Of a DNA stretch of 64,000 bases, positions 32,426-43,688 are shown piece by piece. The position numbers and the translations under genes are program-made. Source of the stretch: Nissabacter sp. SGAir0207. Lineage in GTDB: Bacteria; Pseudomonadota; Gammaproteobacteria; Enterobacterales; Enterobacteriaceae. The DNA lies in NCBI RefSeq assembly GCF_005491205.1, contig NZ_CP028035.1:372001-436000 (forward strand), in the 5' to 3' direction. Under the pieces are notes generated by a model, which was given only the letters and a program-made list of their open reading frames with translations, ran no database searches and was not told where the DNA came from. Each line of letters starts with the position of its first letter. Within the stretch, counting starts at the first letter, position 1.

Positions 32426-33427
32426 ATGCGTAAGTCAGTTATCTTTATCGTCGTGGTGGTGCTGGTCGCGCTCTATGCCTCCCTGTTCGTGGTTCAGGAA
32501 GGCGAGCGTGGCATCGTGCTGCGATTCGGCAAAGTATTGCGTGATGATGAGAACAAGCCGCAGGTGTTCGCGCCGGGCCTGCACTTCAAAATTCCGTTCA
32601 TTGAGACCGTGAAAACCCTCGACGCCCGTATCCAGACCATGGATAACCAGGCCGACCGGTTCGTCACCAATGAGAAGAAAGACCTGATCGTTGACTCCTA
32701 CATCAAGTGGCGCATCAGCGATTTCAGCCGTTACTACCTGGCGACCGGCGGCGGCGACGTCTCCCAAGCTGAGGTGCTGCTCAAGCGTAAGTTCAGTGAC
32801 CGTCTGCGTTCTGAGATTGGCCGGCTGGAAGTGAAGGATATCGTCACTGACTCCCGCGGCCAGCTGATGTCTGACGTGCGTGACCAGCTCAACAACGGTA
32901 CGGCGGAAGAGGACGCGGCCACCACCGAGGCCGATGACGCCATCGCCTCCGTGGCGAAGCGCGTGGAGCAGGAGACCAACGGCCAGCAGCTGCAGGTGAA
33001 CCCGAACAGCATGGCGGCACTGGGCATCCAGGTGATTGATGTGCGCATCAAGCAGATCAACCTGCCGACCGAAGTCTCCGACGCCATCTACCAGCGTATG
33101 CGCGCCGAGCGTAACGCCGTGGCGCTGCGTCTGCGTTCACAGGGGCGTGAAGAGGCCGAGAAGCTGCGTGCCACCGCTGACTATGAGGTGACCCGCACGC
33201 TGGCAGAAGCCGAGCGTCAGGGCCGCATCACCCGTGGTGAGGGCGACGCCGAGGCCGCCAAACTGTTCGCCAACGCGTTCAGCCAGGACCCGGACTTCTA
33301 CGCCTTTATCCGCAGCCTGCGTGCCTACGAGAACAGCTTCCAGAACAATAATGACGTGCTGGTGCTCAGCCCGGACAGCGACTTCTTCCGCTTTATGAAG
33401 TCCCCGGAAAAGACCATTCAGCCGTAA
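32426..33427 (+). CDS. hflC: HflC, regulator of FtsH protease
   Basis: 333 residues. N-terminal anchor at 4-20 (VIFIVVVVLVALYASLFVV), SPFH domain (EGERGIVLRFGKVL), and a C-terminal helical segment ending SDFFRFMKSPEKTIQP. It is the obligate partner of HflK, and modulates FtsH turnover of membrane proteins and of the lambda CII protein in E. coli. A terminator follows 18 bp after the stop. Confidence 0.97.
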   Translation: MRKSVIFIVVVVLVALYASLFVVQEGERGIVLRFGKVLRDDENKPQVFAPGLHFKIPFIETVKTLDARIQTMDNQADRFVTNEKKDLIVDSYIKWRISDFSRYYLATGGGDVSQAEVLLKRKFSDRLRSEIGRLEVKDIVTDSRGQLMSDVRDQLNNGTAEEDAATTEADDAIASVAKRVEQETNGQQLQVNPNSMAALGIQVIDVRIKQINLPTEVSDAIYQRMRAERNAVALRLRSQGREEAEKLRATADYEVTRTLAEAERQGRITRGEGDAEAAKLFANAFSQDPDFYAFIRSLRAYENSFQNNNDVLVLSPDSDFFRFMKSPEKTIQP

Positions 33428-33445
33428 ATCGGCAACAGTGACTCA

Positions 33446-33469
33446 GGCCCGTTGATGCGGGCCTTTTTT
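33446..33469 (+). terminator. Terminator after hflC
   Basis: GGCCCG/CGGGCC stem, 6-base loop and six T residues between hflC and yjeT. Expression of yjeT would then need read-through or its own promoter. Confidence 0.85.
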
Positions 33470-33485
33470 ATGGGTGAGGAGAACA

Positions 33486-33686
33486 ATGAACACATCAATC
33501 TGGCTGGCCGTCGGGCTGGTGATGGTGCTGGAAGGGCTTGGCCCGATGCTGTGGCCGAAGGCCTGGCGGCGGATGATCACCGCCATGACCCAGCTGCCCG
33601 ACAATGTTTTGCGCCGTTTTGGCGGTGGCATCGTGGTAGCGGGTTGTGTGATTTACTACATGTTGCGTGTCCATAACGGTGGCTGA
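33486..33686 (+). CDS. yjeT: YjeT, DUF2065 membrane protein
   Basis: 66 residues: MNTSIWLAVGLVMVLEGLGP, a second hydrophobic helix GGIVVAGCVIYYML and a conserved middle PKAWRRMITAMTQLPDNVLRRFGG. GAGGAG precedes the start. Two membrane segments are predicted by eye. Function unknown. The place between hflC and purA is the same as in E. coli. Confidence 0.93.
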   Translation: MNTSIWLAVGLVMVLEGLGPMLWPKAWRRMITAMTQLPDNVLRRFGGGIVVAGCVIYYMLRVHNGG

Positions 33687-33771
33687 CACAATATTCAGGA
33701 TCTGCCCCATATGCGGTGTGATCGCCGCTTGATTGGCGAAAATTTTTCAGGCAATCGTGTGCTAAAAACTA

Positions 33772-35129
<1,358 letters not shown>

Positions 35130-35158
35130 TTGTCGCATCGTTCAGTGATCTGAATGCC

Positions 35159-35192
35159 AAACCGGGCCATCGTGCCCGGTTTATTGTTTTTT
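35159..35192 (+). terminator. Terminator of purA
   Basis: 9-bp stem AAACCGGGC/GCCCGGTTT around a 6-base loop, followed by ATTGTTTTTT. Confidence 0.88.
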
Positions 35193-35351
35193 CCTTCCGT
35201 GTTGTGCTCGTTGCATTCCATTCCGGGTTTAAATGATTAGCTGCATTCTTTGTGGCTGGTTTATCATCCAAAGAGTAGTCTTACAGAAGTAAACATTAAG
35301 CGTTGTGAGATCAGGTGCCTACAGGCAGGGCCATCGGCCCAGAGGTGTGTT

Positions 35352-35777
35352 GTGCAGTTAACAAGTTTTACTGATTATGGTTTAAGAGCCCTGATCTATA
35401 TGGCTTCCTTGCCAGCTGATCAGATGACGAACATCTCTCAGGTGACTGCTGTTTATGGTGTTTCTCGTAACCATATGGTTAAGATAATCAATCAGTTAAG
35501 CCGGGAAGGCTTTGTGACTGCCGTACGCGGCAAGAAGGGCGGCATCCGCCTTGGCAGGCCAGCGACACAGATCCGCATCGGTGACGTGGTACGCGCCCTT
35601 GAGCCAATGGCGCTAGTGAACTGTGGCAGCGAGTCTTGTCATATCGGCCCCGCCTGTCGCCTGCGACAGATCCTCAACCAAGCGGTGCAGAACTTCCTGA
35701 AAGAGCTCGATCAATACACGCTGGCCGATATGGTCAAAGATAATGCGCCGCTCTACAAACTGTTGCTTGTTGAATGA
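35352..35777 (+). CDS. nsrR: NsrR, nitric-oxide-sensing repressor
   Basis: 141 residues from a GTG start ([18 protein letters not shown]), the same start and length as E. coli. An Rrf2-family winged-helix protein: the recognition helix is in [18 protein letters not shown]. The Fe-S ligands are C91, C96 and C102 ([15 protein letters not shown]). NO destroys the cluster and relieves repression of genes such as hmp. It is upstream of rnr with a 44-bp gap and probably co-transcribed with it. Confidence 0.97.
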   Translation: MQLTSFTDYGLRALIYMASLPADQMTNISQVTAVYGVSRNHMVKIINQLSREGFVTAVRGKKGGIRLGRPATQIRIGDVVRALEPMALVNCGSESCHIGPACRLRQILNQAVQNFLKELDQYTLADMVKDNAPLYKLLLVE

Positions 35778-35821
35778 GCACATTTCAGCACAACCCCGCT
35801 GATGACAACGGAGGAACCGCA

Positions 35822-38260
35822 ATGTCACAAGATCCATTTTTGGAACGGGAAGCAGAGAAATACGACTCCCCCATTCCCAGCCGCGAGTTTATCCTCGCGC
35901 ATCTGGCAAAACGTGAAGCTCCGGCCAGCCGCGAAGAGCTGGCCAATGAGCTGGAACTCTCCAGCGAAGAGCAGCTCGAAGCGCTGCGCCGCCGCCTGCG
36001 CGCCATGGAGCGCGATGGCCAGCTGGTCTTCACCCGCCGCCAGTGTTACGCACTGCCGGAGCGCCTTGACCTGCTGAAGGGCACCGTCATCGGCCACCGC
36101 GATGGCTTTGGCTTCCTGCGCCTGGAAGGCGGCAAGAAAGAGGACATCTACCTCTCCGCCGAGCAGATGAAGATGTGCATCCACGGCGACGTGGTGCTGG
36201 CACAGCCGACCGGCACTGACCGCCGTGGTCGCCGCGAAGCGCGCATTGTGCGCGTGGTGGTGCCGAAGACCAGCCAGATCGTAGGCCGCTACTTCACCGA
36301 CGCCGGCACCGGCTTTGTGGTGCCTGACGACAGCCGCCTGAGCTTTGACATCCTGATCCCACCGGAAGAGGTGAGCGGGGCGCGCATGGGCTATATGGTG
36401 GTGGTCGAGCTGACCCAGCGCCCGACGCGCCGCACCAAGGCCGTGGGTAAAATCGTCGAGGTGCTCGGCGACAAGATGGGCACCAACATGGCGGTGGACA
36501 TCGCGCTGCGCACCCATGAGATCCCGCACATCTGGCCTGAGGCCGTTGAGAAGCAGATTGCTGGCCTGAGCGAGCAGGTGCCGGAAGAGGCGAAAAAAGG
36601 GCGCATCGACTTGCGCACCCTGCCGCTGGTGACCATCGACGGCGAGGACGCGCGTGACTTCGATGACGCCGTTTACTGTGAGAAGAAGCGCGGCGGCGGC
36701 TGGCGCCTGTGGGTTGCCATCGCTGACGTCAGCTACTACGTGCGCCCCGGCACCGCGCTGGATGACGAAGCGCGCAACCGCGGCAACTCGGTCTACTTCC
36801 CCTCCCAGGTGGTGCCGATGCTGCCAGAGGTGCTCTCCAACGGCCTCTGCTCCCTGAACCCGCAGGTTGACCGCCTCTGCATGGTGTGTGAGATGACCAT
36901 CTCTGCCACCGGCCGTCTCTCCTCCTACAAGTTCTACGAAGCCGTGATGAGCTCCCACGCCCGCCTGACCTACAACAAGGTGTGGCAGATCATCGAGGGC
37001 AACCAGGAGCTGCGTGAACAGTACGCGCCGCTGGTGAAGAATCTGGAAGAGCTGCACCACATGTATGAGGTGCTAGACGACGCGCGCGCCGACCGTGGCG
37101 GCATCGCCTTTGAGACAGAAGAGGCGAAGTTCATCTTCAACGCCGAGCGCCGCATTGAGCGCGTAGAGCCGACGGTGCGCAACGACGCGCACAAACTGAT
37201 TGAAGAGTGCATGATCATGGCGAACATCGCCGCCGCGCGCTTTGTTGAGAAGTTCAACGAGCCGGCGCTGTTCCGCGACCACGATCGCCCGAGCGACGAC
37301 CACATCTCCGCGCTGAAGAGCGTGCTGGGTGAGCTGGGCCTGTCAATGGGCGGCGGCATGAAGCCGGTGCCGAAAGACTACGCCGACGTGATGGACGCCA
37401 TCGCCGATCGCCCGGATCACGAGATGCTGCAAACCATGCTGCTGCGCTCAATGAAACAGGCGATCTACGATCCTGAGAACCGCGGCCACTTTGGTCTGGC
37501 GCTCTCGGCCTATGCGCACTTCACCTCGCCAATCCGTCGTTACCCGGATCTGGCGCTGCACCGCGCGATCAAATATATCCTCGCCAAGCAGCACGGCACG
37601 CTGAAAGAGCGCTGGACGCCGACCGGCGGCTGGCACAGCGACTACGAGGACATGCTGCAACTGGGCGAGCACTGCTCCATGACCGAGCGCCGCGCCGATG
37701 AAGCAACGCGTGACGTGGCCGACTGGCTGAAGTGTGACTTCATGCAGGATCATGTTGGCTCGGTGTTTGACGGCATCATCTCCAGCGTCACTGGCTTCGG
37801 CTTCTTCGTGCGGTTGGATGACCTGTTCATCGACGGGCTGGTGCACGTCTCGACGCTGGACAATGACTACTACCGTTATGACAACATCGGCCAGCGCCTG
37901 ATTGGTGAATCCTCTGGTCAGGTTTACCGCCTGGGCGACGAGGTGGAGATCCGCGTGGAAGCGGTGCATATGGACGAGCGCAAAATCGACTTCGCGCTGG
38001 TCTCCAGCACCCGCCGCCCGCGTGGCGCTGGCAAGACCGCCCGCGACAAGGCGAAGCGTGGCACCCAGCGTGATGATGGCCGCAGCCGCCCGCGCCGCGA
38101 CAACAGCAAACGCGGCAACTTTGAGCCGGACAGCGCCTTCCGCAAGGATGAGAGCGGCAAAACCGGCGAGAAGAAGCCGCGTCGTTCCCGCCGCCCGTCG
38201 GACAAAAAGAGCACCTCTGGATCGCGCTCCCGCCGTGGCCCACGCCGGGGCGATAACTAA
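35822..38260 (+). CDS. rnr: RNase R
   Basis: 812 residues from [20 protein letters not shown], 8 bases after GGAGG. Helix-turn-helix N-terminus, two cold-shock domains (about 85-220), the RNB catalytic domain with the acidic centre [12 protein letters not shown], an S1 domain ([23 protein letters not shown]) and a lysine/arginine-rich tail from about 740 that binds ribosomes and structured RNA. A longer start overlapping the nsrR stop (35774) is possible but not family-like. A cold-induced, processive 3' exonuclease that digests double-stranded RNA. Confidence 0.97.
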   Translation: MSQDPFLEREAEKYDSPIPSREFILAHLAKREAPASREELANELELSSEEQLEALRRRLRAMERDGQLVFTRRQCYALPERLDLLKGTVIGHRDGFGFLRLEGGKKEDIYLSAEQMKMCIHGDVVLAQPTGTDRRGRREARIVRVVVPKTSQIVGRYFTDAGTGFVVPDDSRLSFDILIPPEEVSGARMGYMVVVELTQRPTRRTKAVGKIVEVLGDKMGTNMAVDIALRTHEIPHIWPEAVEKQIAGLSEQVPEEAKKGRIDLRTLPLVTIDGEDARDFDDAVYCEKKRGGGWRLWVAIADVSYYVRPGTALDDEARNRGNSVYFPSQVVPMLPEVLSNGLCSLNPQVDRLCMVCEMTISATGRLSSYKFYEAVMSSHARLTYNKVWQIIEGNQELREQYAPLVKNLEELHHMYEVLDDARADRGGIAFETEEAKFIFNAERRIERVEPTVRNDAHKLIEECMIMANIAAARFVEKFNEPALFRDHDRPSDDHISALKSVLGELGLSMGGGMKPVPKDYADVMDAIADRPDHEMLQTMLLRSMKQAIYDPENRGHFGLALSAYAHFTSPIRRYPDLALHRAIKYILAKQHGTLKERWTPTGGWHSDYEDMLQLGEHCSMTERRADEATRDVADWLKCDFMQDHVGSVFDGIISSVTGFGFFVRLDDLFIDGLVHVSTLDNDYYRYDNIGQRLIGESSGQVYRLGDEVEIRVEAVHMDERKIDFALVSSTRRPRGAGKTARDKAKRGTQRDDGRSRPRRDNSKRGNFEPDSAFRKDESGKTGEKKPRRSRRPSDKKSTSGSRSRRGPRRGDN

Positions 38261-38363
38261 TCCTGCTGCGGGCATTCTGCCGCCGTCCCTAACGGTGTAG
38301 AATCGCCCGCCAACCCGATAGCGCACGGGCCGCAAGGCCCGTCTGAACCCGTTAAAGAGCATC

Positions 38364-39104
38364 ATGAGCGAAATTATTTACGGCATCCATGCCGTCAAGG
38401 CCCTGCTGGAGCGCGATCCGCAGCGCTTCCTGGAAGTGTTTATCCTGAAGGGCCGTGAAGACCGTCGCCTGCAACCCCTGATTCAGGAGCTGGAAGCCAC
38501 CGGCATCGTGATCCAGGTCGCCAGCCGCCAGTGGCTGGATGAGAAGGTGGAAGGTGCGGTGCATCAGGGGATCGTCGCGCGCGTGCGTGAGGGCCGCCAG
38601 TACCAGGAGAATGACCTGCCAGCGCTGCTGGAGAGCGTCTCCAGCCCGCTGCTGCTGGTGCTGGACGGCGTGACCGACCCGCACAACCTCGGCGCTTGCC
38701 TGCGTACCGCCGACGCCGCTGGCGTCCATGCGGTGATCGTGCCGCGCGACCGCTCCGCCGCCCTCAACGCCACGGCGAAGAAAGTGGCCAGCGGCGCGGC
38801 CGAGACGGTGCCGCTGATCCGCGTCACCAACCTGGCACGCACCCTGCGCCTGTTGCAGGAGCACAACGTCTGGATCGTTGGCACCGCGGGCGAGGCTGAC
38901 CACAGCGTCTACCAGAGCAAACTGACCGGCCCGATGGCGCTGGTGATGGGTGCCGAAGGTGAAGGGATGCGTCGCCTGACCCGTGAGCATTGTGACGAGC
39001 TGATCAGCATCCCGATGGCTGGCTCCGTCTCGTCGCTGAACGTCTCCGTGGCGACCGGCGTCTGCCTGTTTGAGGTCGTGCGCCAACGCAGCCAGAAAGC
39101 CTGA
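38364..39104 (+). CDS. rlmB: RlmB, 23S rRNA 2'-O-methyltransferase (Gm2251)
   Basis: 246 residues. A SpoU-class SPOUT methyltransferase that modifies G2251 of the 23S P-loop. N-terminal substrate-binding domain, then [35 protein letters not shown] and the knot motif [22 protein letters not shown]. It lies 103 bp after rnr, probably in the same nsrR-rnr-rlmB unit. In K-12 the yjfIJKLMC genes come between rlmB and aidB; they are missing here. Confidence 0.97.
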   Translation: MSEIIYGIHAVKALLERDPQRFLEVFILKGREDRRLQPLIQELEATGIVIQVASRQWLDEKVEGAVHQGIVARVREGRQYQENDLPALLESVSSPLLLVLDGVTDPHNLGACLRTADAAGVHAVIVPRDRSAALNATAKKVASGAAETVPLIRVTNLARTLRLLQEHNVWIVGTAGEADHSVYQSKLTGPMALVMGAEGEGMRRLTREHCDELISIPMAGSVSSLNVSVATGVCLFEVVRQRSQKA

Positions 39105-39110
39105 TCCTGC

Positions 39111-39136
39111 CGCCGGGGCATCTGTCCCGGCGTTTT
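39111..39136 (+). terminator. Probable terminator after rlmB
   Basis: CGCCGGG (39111-39117) pairs with CCCGGCG (39126-39132), followed by TTTTCCTCTTT, 7 bp after the rlmB stop. Confidence 0.7.
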
Positions 39137-39215
39137 CCTCTTTGTGATCGCCCCGGCGGCGTCACCCGCCAAAAACGCCATACTTACTCCCTCATCATCT
39201 GTGTGAGGAGACGTC

Positions 39216-40844
39216 ATGAGCTGGCAAACGCATACGGTATTCAATCAGCCCAAACCCCTGGCCAACAGCAACCTGTTTCTCTCTGACACGCCGCTGCGCG
39301 AGGCGGTGGCACGCTTTCAGGCCGGTTGGGACGCCGACCTGCTGGCTTCAGTGGGGCAACAGCTGGGCAGCGCCGAATCACTGGAGCTGGGCCGGCTGGC
39401 CAATGCCAACCCGCCGGAGCTGCTGCGCTACGACGCCTGTGGGCAGCGGATCGACGAGGTGCGTTTCCATCCCGCCTGGCATTTGCTGATGCAGGGACTG
39501 ATCGCCAACCGCGTGCACAACCTGCCGTGGCAGGAGGAGGCGCGCATCGGCTCCTTTGTGGCGCGCGCCGCCCGCTTCATCCTGCATGGGCAGGTGGAGG
39601 CCGGCTCGCTCTGCCCGGTGACCATGACCTTCGGTGCCATCCCACTGTTGCAGCGCGCGCTGCCTGCCCCCTTTGCTGACTGGCTACCGGCGCTGCTCTC
39701 GGATCGCTATGACACCCACAGCCAGCCGGGCCACCAGAAGCGCGGCCTGCTGATTGGCATGGGGATGACGGAAAAGCAGGGCGGCTCTGACGTGCTGAGC
39801 AACACCACCAAGGCGCGCCCCTGCGCCGCGCGGGGGCCGGGTGAGTGCTACCAGCTGGTGGGCCACAAGTGGTTCTTCTCGGTGCCGCAGAGCGATGCCC
39901 ATCTGGTGCTGGCGCAGGCGGAGGGCGGCCTCTCCTGCTTCTTCCTGCCGCGCCTGCTGCCGGATGGCACGCGCAACGCCATCCGGCTGGAGCGGCTGAA
40001 GGAGAAACTCGGCAACCACGCCAACGCCAGCAGCGAGGTAGAGTTCCAGGACGCCCTTGGCTGGCTGGTGGGCGAGGAGGGCGAGGGGGTGCGGCAGATC
40101 CTGACGATGGGCGGCCACACCCGCTTCGACTGCGCGCTCGGTAGCCACGCCCTGATGCGGCGGGCGCTCTCGGTGGCCCTCTACCACGCGCTGCAACGGC
40201 AGACCTTCGGCAAACGGCTGGCGGAGCAGCCGCTGATGCGGCAGGTGCTGGCGCGGCTGGCGTTGCGGCTGGAGGGGCAGACGGCACTGCTGTTCCGGCT
40301 GGCGCAGGCGTGGGAGCAGCGCCAGCTGCCGCAGCCGCAGATCTACGCCCGCCTGCTGACGCCCGCCGCCAAATATGCCATCTGCCACCACGGCAGTGCT
40401 TTCGCCGCCGAGGCGATGGAGGTGCTGGGTGGCATCGGCTACTGCGAAGAGAGCGAAATGCCGCGCCTGTTCCGCGAGATGCCGGTCAATAGCATCTGGG
40501 AGGGGTCTGGCAACATCATGTGCCTTGATGTGCTGCGCACGCTGCAAAAAGTGCCGGGGGCGGTAGAGATGCTGCATCAGGAGCTGCATGAGGTGCGCGG
40601 CCAGAACCGGCTGTTTGACCGGAGCTGGCGGCAACTGGCCCCGCAGTTGGCGCGGCCCGTCGAGGCGCGTGGCCGTGCCATTACCCAGCAGCTGTTCATG
40701 CTGTGCAGCGGCGCGGAGCTGCTGCGTCATGGCTCGCCGCCGCTGGCGGAGGCGTGGTGCCGGATGGCATTCGACCACCGAGGCGATCACCTGTTGCCGG
40801 AGGGTCTCTGCACCGACCTGCTCAACCGGGCAACCGGCGCATAA
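39216..40844 (+). CDS. aidB: AidB, acyl-CoA dehydrogenase-like adaptive-response flavoprotein
   Basis: 542 residues from MSWQTHTVFNQPKPLANSNL, after GAGGAG. An acyl-CoA dehydrogenase fold with FAD-site segments MGMTEKQGGSDVLSNTT and MEVLGGIGYCEESEMPRLFREMPVNSIWEGSGNIMCLDVLR, and a C-terminal DNA-binding region. In E. coli it is induced by Ada on alkylation damage and binds DNA. No clear Ada box was identified in the 111-bp gap upstream. Confidence 0.96.
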   Translation: MSWQTHTVFNQPKPLANSNLFLSDTPLREAVARFQAGWDADLLASVGQQLGSAESLELGRLANANPPELLRYDACGQRIDEVRFHPAWHLLMQGLIANRVHNLPWQEEARIGSFVARAARFILHGQVEAGSLCPVTMTFGAIPLLQRALPAPFADWLPALLSDRYDTHSQPGHQKRGLLIGMGMTEKQGGSDVLSNTTKARPCAARGPGECYQLVGHKWFFSVPQSDAHLVLAQAEGGLSCFFLPRLLPDGTRNAIRLERLKEKLGNHANASSEVEFQDALGWLVGEEGEGVRQILTMGGHTRFDCALGSHALMRRALSVALYHALQRQTFGKRLAEQPLMRQVLARLALRLEGQTALLFRLAQAWEQRQLPQPQIYARLLTPAAKYAICHHGSAFAAEAMEVLGGIGYCEESEMPRLFREMPVNSIWEGSGNIMCLDVLRTLQKVPGAVEMLHQELHEVRGQNRLFDRSWRQLAPQLARPVEARGRAITQQLFMLCSGAELLRHGSPPLAEAWCRMAFDHRGDHLLPEGLCTDLLNRATGA

Positions 40845-40866
40845 AAAAGGGCGCCCAAAGGCGCCC
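40843..40866 (-). terminator. Terminator of the bsmA-yjfN pair
   Basis: GGGCGCC/GGCGCCC stem with a 4-base loop; on the minus strand it is followed by TTTTTT. The T-run overlaps the last codon of convergent aidB. Confidence 0.85.
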
Positions 40867-40882
40867 GGTGTGCATCATGCTG

Positions 40883-41158
40883 TCAGCGGTAGAGGGTGGC
40901 GCTGGCGCGCCAGCTGCTTTTGCTCTGGCTCTCCTGCAGGGAGGTGATACGGTAGTAGCTGGCGTGCTGGGCGTCGGCCTTGGCGGCAATCAACTGCTCT
41001 ACACGCTGCGGGCTACCGGGGATCCCCTGCACATGCACGCTGCCAGCGGGCTGGAGACGTGCGGCCTGGCTGGCGCTGACGGCGTCAGCCGCCATTGCCG
41101 CCGTGCTTGAGAGGCCAGCCAGCAGAACCCACGGAAGAAGAACGTTCACTCTGTTCAT
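40883..41158 (-). CDS. yjfN: YjfN, DUF1471 (YhcN/BhsA-type) periplasmic protein
   Basis: 91 residues from MNRVNVLLPWVLLAGLSS, chosen over a GTG two codons upstream because GAGGTG precedes the ATG. A signal peptide is cut near AMA-A (residue 24). The mature part shows the DUF1471 core: GSVHVQGIPGSPQRVEQLIAAKADAQHASYYRIT, ending ASATLYR. Members are small periplasmic stress and biofilm proteins; the exact role of this one is unknown. It lies 39 bp after bsmA. Confidence 0.85.
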   Translation of the reverse strand: MNRVNVLLPWVLLAGLSSTAAMAADAVSASQAARLQPAGSVHVQGIPGSPQRVEQLIAAKADAQHASYYRITSLQESQSKSSWRASATLYR

Positions 41159-41197
41159 TGTCACACCTCATGGTAAGTTGCCTGTTCTCCCGGCGCC

Positions 41198-41506
41198 CTA
41201 GCGATAGAGAATCGCCTGCGAGTACCACATGCCGGGCACCACCGTCTCATCGTTCATCAGCACCACATAGTAACGGGCGCCACTGGCGTCCGCCTTCTGC
41301 TGCAGCGCGCGGGCGGCATCCATCGGGCTACCCCGCTCCTGCACGGAGATGGTTCCCATCTTTTGCAGCGAACCGGCCTGGGCACGGGTAATCTCCTGCG
41401 CCTTGGCACTCGGCGGCGGCGGTGGCTCTGGGGTCGTGTGCAGGGCACCGCAGCCACTCAACAGCACAGCCAGCATCAGGCTGGTCAAAATACGGGAAAG
41501 GTTCAT
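41198..41506 (-). CDS. bsmA: BsmA (YjfO), DUF1471 lipoprotein
   Basis: 102 residues from MNLSRILTSLMLAVLLSGCG, with AGGAGAAG 6 bases upstream. Lipobox LLSGC gives a lipidated cysteine at 19, followed by a proline run (PEPPPPPS) and the DUF1471 core with GTISVQERGSPMDAARALQQKADASGARYYVVL. E. coli BsmA is a biofilm and peroxide-stress lipoprotein. A longer in-frame start (8 codons) lacks a ribosome binding site. It probably forms an operon with yjfN. Confidence 0.88.
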   Translation of the reverse strand: MNLSRILTSLMLAVLLSGCGALHTTPEPPPPPSAKAQEITRAQAGSLQKMGTISVQERGSPMDAARALQQKADASGARYYVVLMNDETVVPGMWYSQAILYR

Positions 41507-41571
41507 GGCGACTTCTCCTGATAAAGACACTATGAGTGTAGTGCGTATTTTGACCGGTACGCGGATTATCC

Positions 41572-43497
41572 TCAGTCGAGACGGAACATGCTGACCAGCT
41601 TCTTCAGGTGCTGACCCTTCTGGTTCAGCGCGCTGGCGGTCTCTTCCGAATTGCCCACCAGCGCGGCGTTCTCCTGCGTCGCCTGACCAATCTGCACAAT
41701 GGCAATGTTGACCTGGCCGATGCCAGCGGACTGCTCGTGGGAGGCGATGTCGATGTCGCTGACGATGGTACGCACCTGCTGGATGCGCGACAGGATGTCA
41801 TTCATCGCCTCGTGGGTCTGGGCGGAGATGCGGTTGCCCTGTTCCACCTTCTCGAGGGATTCGGCGATCAGCGCCTCAATCTCTTTCACCGACTTGGCGC
41901 TGCGCTGTGCCAGCGCGCGCACTTCGGCGGCCACCACCGCAAAGCCCTTGCCATGCTCACCGGCACGGGCCGCTTCCACCGCCGCGTTCAGCGCCAGGAT
42001 ATTGGTCTGGAAGGCGATGGACTCAATCACCGTGGTGATGTCCGCGATGCGCTGGGAGGCGTGCTTGATGTCGCCCATGGTCGAGACGGCTGCCGTCACG
42101 GCCTCGCCGCCGTTCTGCGCGGCGGACTCGGTCTGGCGTACCAGCTTCATCGCCTCAGAGACGTTCTCGGCATTCTGCTGCACCGTGGCGGTGAGCTGCT
42201 CCATGCTGGCGGAGGTCTCCTCCAGGCTACTGGCCTGACGGGAGATCTGGCCGGTGATGTTCTCGCTGTCAGCCGCCAGCGAGGCGGTGCTCTGGTTGAT
42301 CTCCACCGCCGCCTCACGCACCTGCGCGACAATGCGCGCCAGCCCACGGCCAATGCCAGCCATCGCCGTCATCATGCGGCCCACCTCATCCTGACGCTGG
42401 GTGGAGAGGGTGGCGCTCAGGTTGCCGGCGGCATACTCCTCCGCCACTTTCACCACCTCTTCCAGCGGACGGCTCAGCCAGTTGCGGGTGATGGTCATGA
42501 ACAGGGCGGCGAACAGCAGCACCAGCACCACGCCAATGCCGAGGAACAGGTTCCGGCTGTGGGTCACGCCCGCCAGAATCTCCCGCTCATCGGCGGTGCC
42601 TGCCACTACCCAGCCCCAGGCAGGCAGGGCATGGTAGACCAGCACCTGATCGCCGCTGCCAGCCGGCAGGTCATCATCCTGATAGGTGAGGGTGCCACGC
42701 GGCTGCGCCAGCACCTGCGTCAGGGTGTCGCCAGACCACGCCGGGGCGCGCCCCTCGGCGGTCGGGTGGAACAGGTACTGGCCACGGCTGCTGCTCTGGC
42801 TGGCGTCCAGCACGAAGAAGTGACCACTCTCGCCAATGCGTTTGCCCAAGATGGTGTCACGCATCTGGTTGAATTGCGGCGTAATGTTCACGCCAACAAA
42901 GATGATGCCGATGATCTTGCCGCTCTCATCCTTGATCGGCTGGTATTGGGTGATGAACTGCTTGCCGAACAGTGTCGCCAGCCCCTTGAAGGTCTCGCCA
43001 GCCATCACCGCACGGTAGGCACCACTCTGGCGGTCAAGGCGGGTGCCCATCGCGCGTGAGCCATCCTCTTTCTTCAGCGAGGTGGTGATACGCAGGAAGT
43101 CATCCCCCTCGCGCATAAACAGGGTGGAGATGGCGCCGGTGCGGCTCAGGAAATCTTCGGGAATGGCGGTGTTGTCATTGAGCACGATATCGCCGCTCTT
43201 CATCACCGTCTTGCCCTCCTGGCTTTGCAGGCTGAAGCGGGTCGGGATAAAGCTGGCAAAGAGCTGGGTATAGCTGCTGACCTCACTGGTGAGGCTGGCG
43301 TCATACATGGTGATCATGTCTTCCACGCCCGTGACCTGATTCTCCATGTCACTCAGGGTCAGATCTTTAAGCTGGTTGCCGGCGGTGCGGGTCAGCGACA
43401 GGGTAAAGAGCAAAAAGATTACTGCAAAAGTCACCGAAGCCAGTACCGAGAGCTTGACGCCAAGGCCCCAGCGGCGGAATGAGAGTGCCGTCATCAT
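41572..43497 (-). CDS. Methyl-accepting chemotaxis protein with a double Cache sensor
   Basis: 641 residues from [20 protein letters not shown]1 at about 14-34, a large periplasmic domain 36-314 of Cache_3-Cache_2 type ([46 protein letters not shown]), TM2 316-337, HAMP 338-391 and the signalling domain 395-641 with the hairpin tip [33 protein letters not shown]. The tail ends MFRLD without a CheR-binding NWETF pentapeptide. The ligand is unknown; Cache sensors often bind small organic acids. Sigma28-like and FNR-like sites lie upstream. K-12 has the ula genes in this position. Confidence 0.93.
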   Translation of the reverse strand: MMTALSFRRWGLGVKLSVLASVTFAVIFLLFTLSLTRTAGNQLKDLTLSDMENQVTGVEDMITMYDASLTSEVSSYTQLFASFIPTRFSLQSQEGKTVMKSGDIVLNDNTAIPEDFLSRTGAISTLFMREGDDFLRITTSLKKEDGSRAMGTRLDRQSGAYRAVMAGETFKGLATLFGKQFITQYQPIKDESGKIIGIIFVGVNITPQFNQMRDTILGKRIGESGHFFVLDASQSSSRGQYLFHPTAEGRAPAWSGDTLTQVLAQPRGTLTYQDDDLPAGSGDQVLVYHALPAWGWVVAGTADEREILAGVTHSRNLFLGIGVVLVLLFAALFMTITRNWLSRPLEEVVKVAEEYAAGNLSATLSTQRQDEVGRMMTAMAGIGRGLARIVAQVREAAVEINQSTASLAADSENITGQISRQASSLEETSASMEQLTATVQQNAENVSEAMKLVRQTESAAQNGGEAVTAAVSTMGDIKHASQRIADITTVIESIAFQTNILALNAAVEAARAGEHGKGFAVVAAEVRALAQRSAKSVKEIEALIAESLEKVEQGNRISAQTHEAMNDILSRIQQVRTIVSDIDIASHEQSAGIGQVNIAIVQIGQATQENAALVGNSEETASALNQKGQHLKKLVSMFRLD

Positions 43498-43530
43498 CGT
43501 TATCCCATATAGGTAGAGTTGGAGAAGGCA

Positions 43531-43557
43531 ATAACGGCGGCGCACGGAAAAGGTTTA
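43531..43557 (-). promoter_or_regulatory. Sigma28-like promoter of the Cache chemoreceptor
   Basis: On the minus strand TAAACCTT, 11 bases, then GCCGTTAT: 12 of 16 positions match TAAAGTTT-N11-GCCGATAA, with exact spacing and the key TAAA and GCCG cores. The implied start is about 27 nt before the ATG. Confidence 0.5.
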
Positions 43558-43590
43558 GGGCAAAAATGTAATAACTTATTTGCCATATTA

Positions 43591-43604
43591 TTGATTTAGA
43601 TCAT
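43591..43604. promoter_or_regulatory. FNR-like binding site
   Basis: TTGATTTAGATCAT matches TTGAT-N4-ATCAA at 9 of 10 defined bases. It is centred about 100 bp upstream of the chemoreceptor ATG and about 75 bp from the inferred start of transcription. Confidence 0.55.
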
Positions 43605-43665
43605 GGAAATGTCATATATGGCGGGAATTTGTGCAAGGGAGGGGCAGGGGGCGATCTCCGCCCAT

Positions 43666-43688
43666 AAAAAAACCCCCATGAAGGGGGT
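43666..43688 (-). terminator. Orphan minus-strand terminator
   Basis: ACCCCC (43672-43677) pairs with GGGGGT (43683-43688) around a 5-base loop; on the minus strand seven T residues follow. No minus-strand gene lies upstream of it, so it may end a small RNA. Confidence 0.75.

Noticed and set aside
39105..39215. Ada-type operator for aidB
   Set aside because: No sequence convincingly resembling an Ada box was found.
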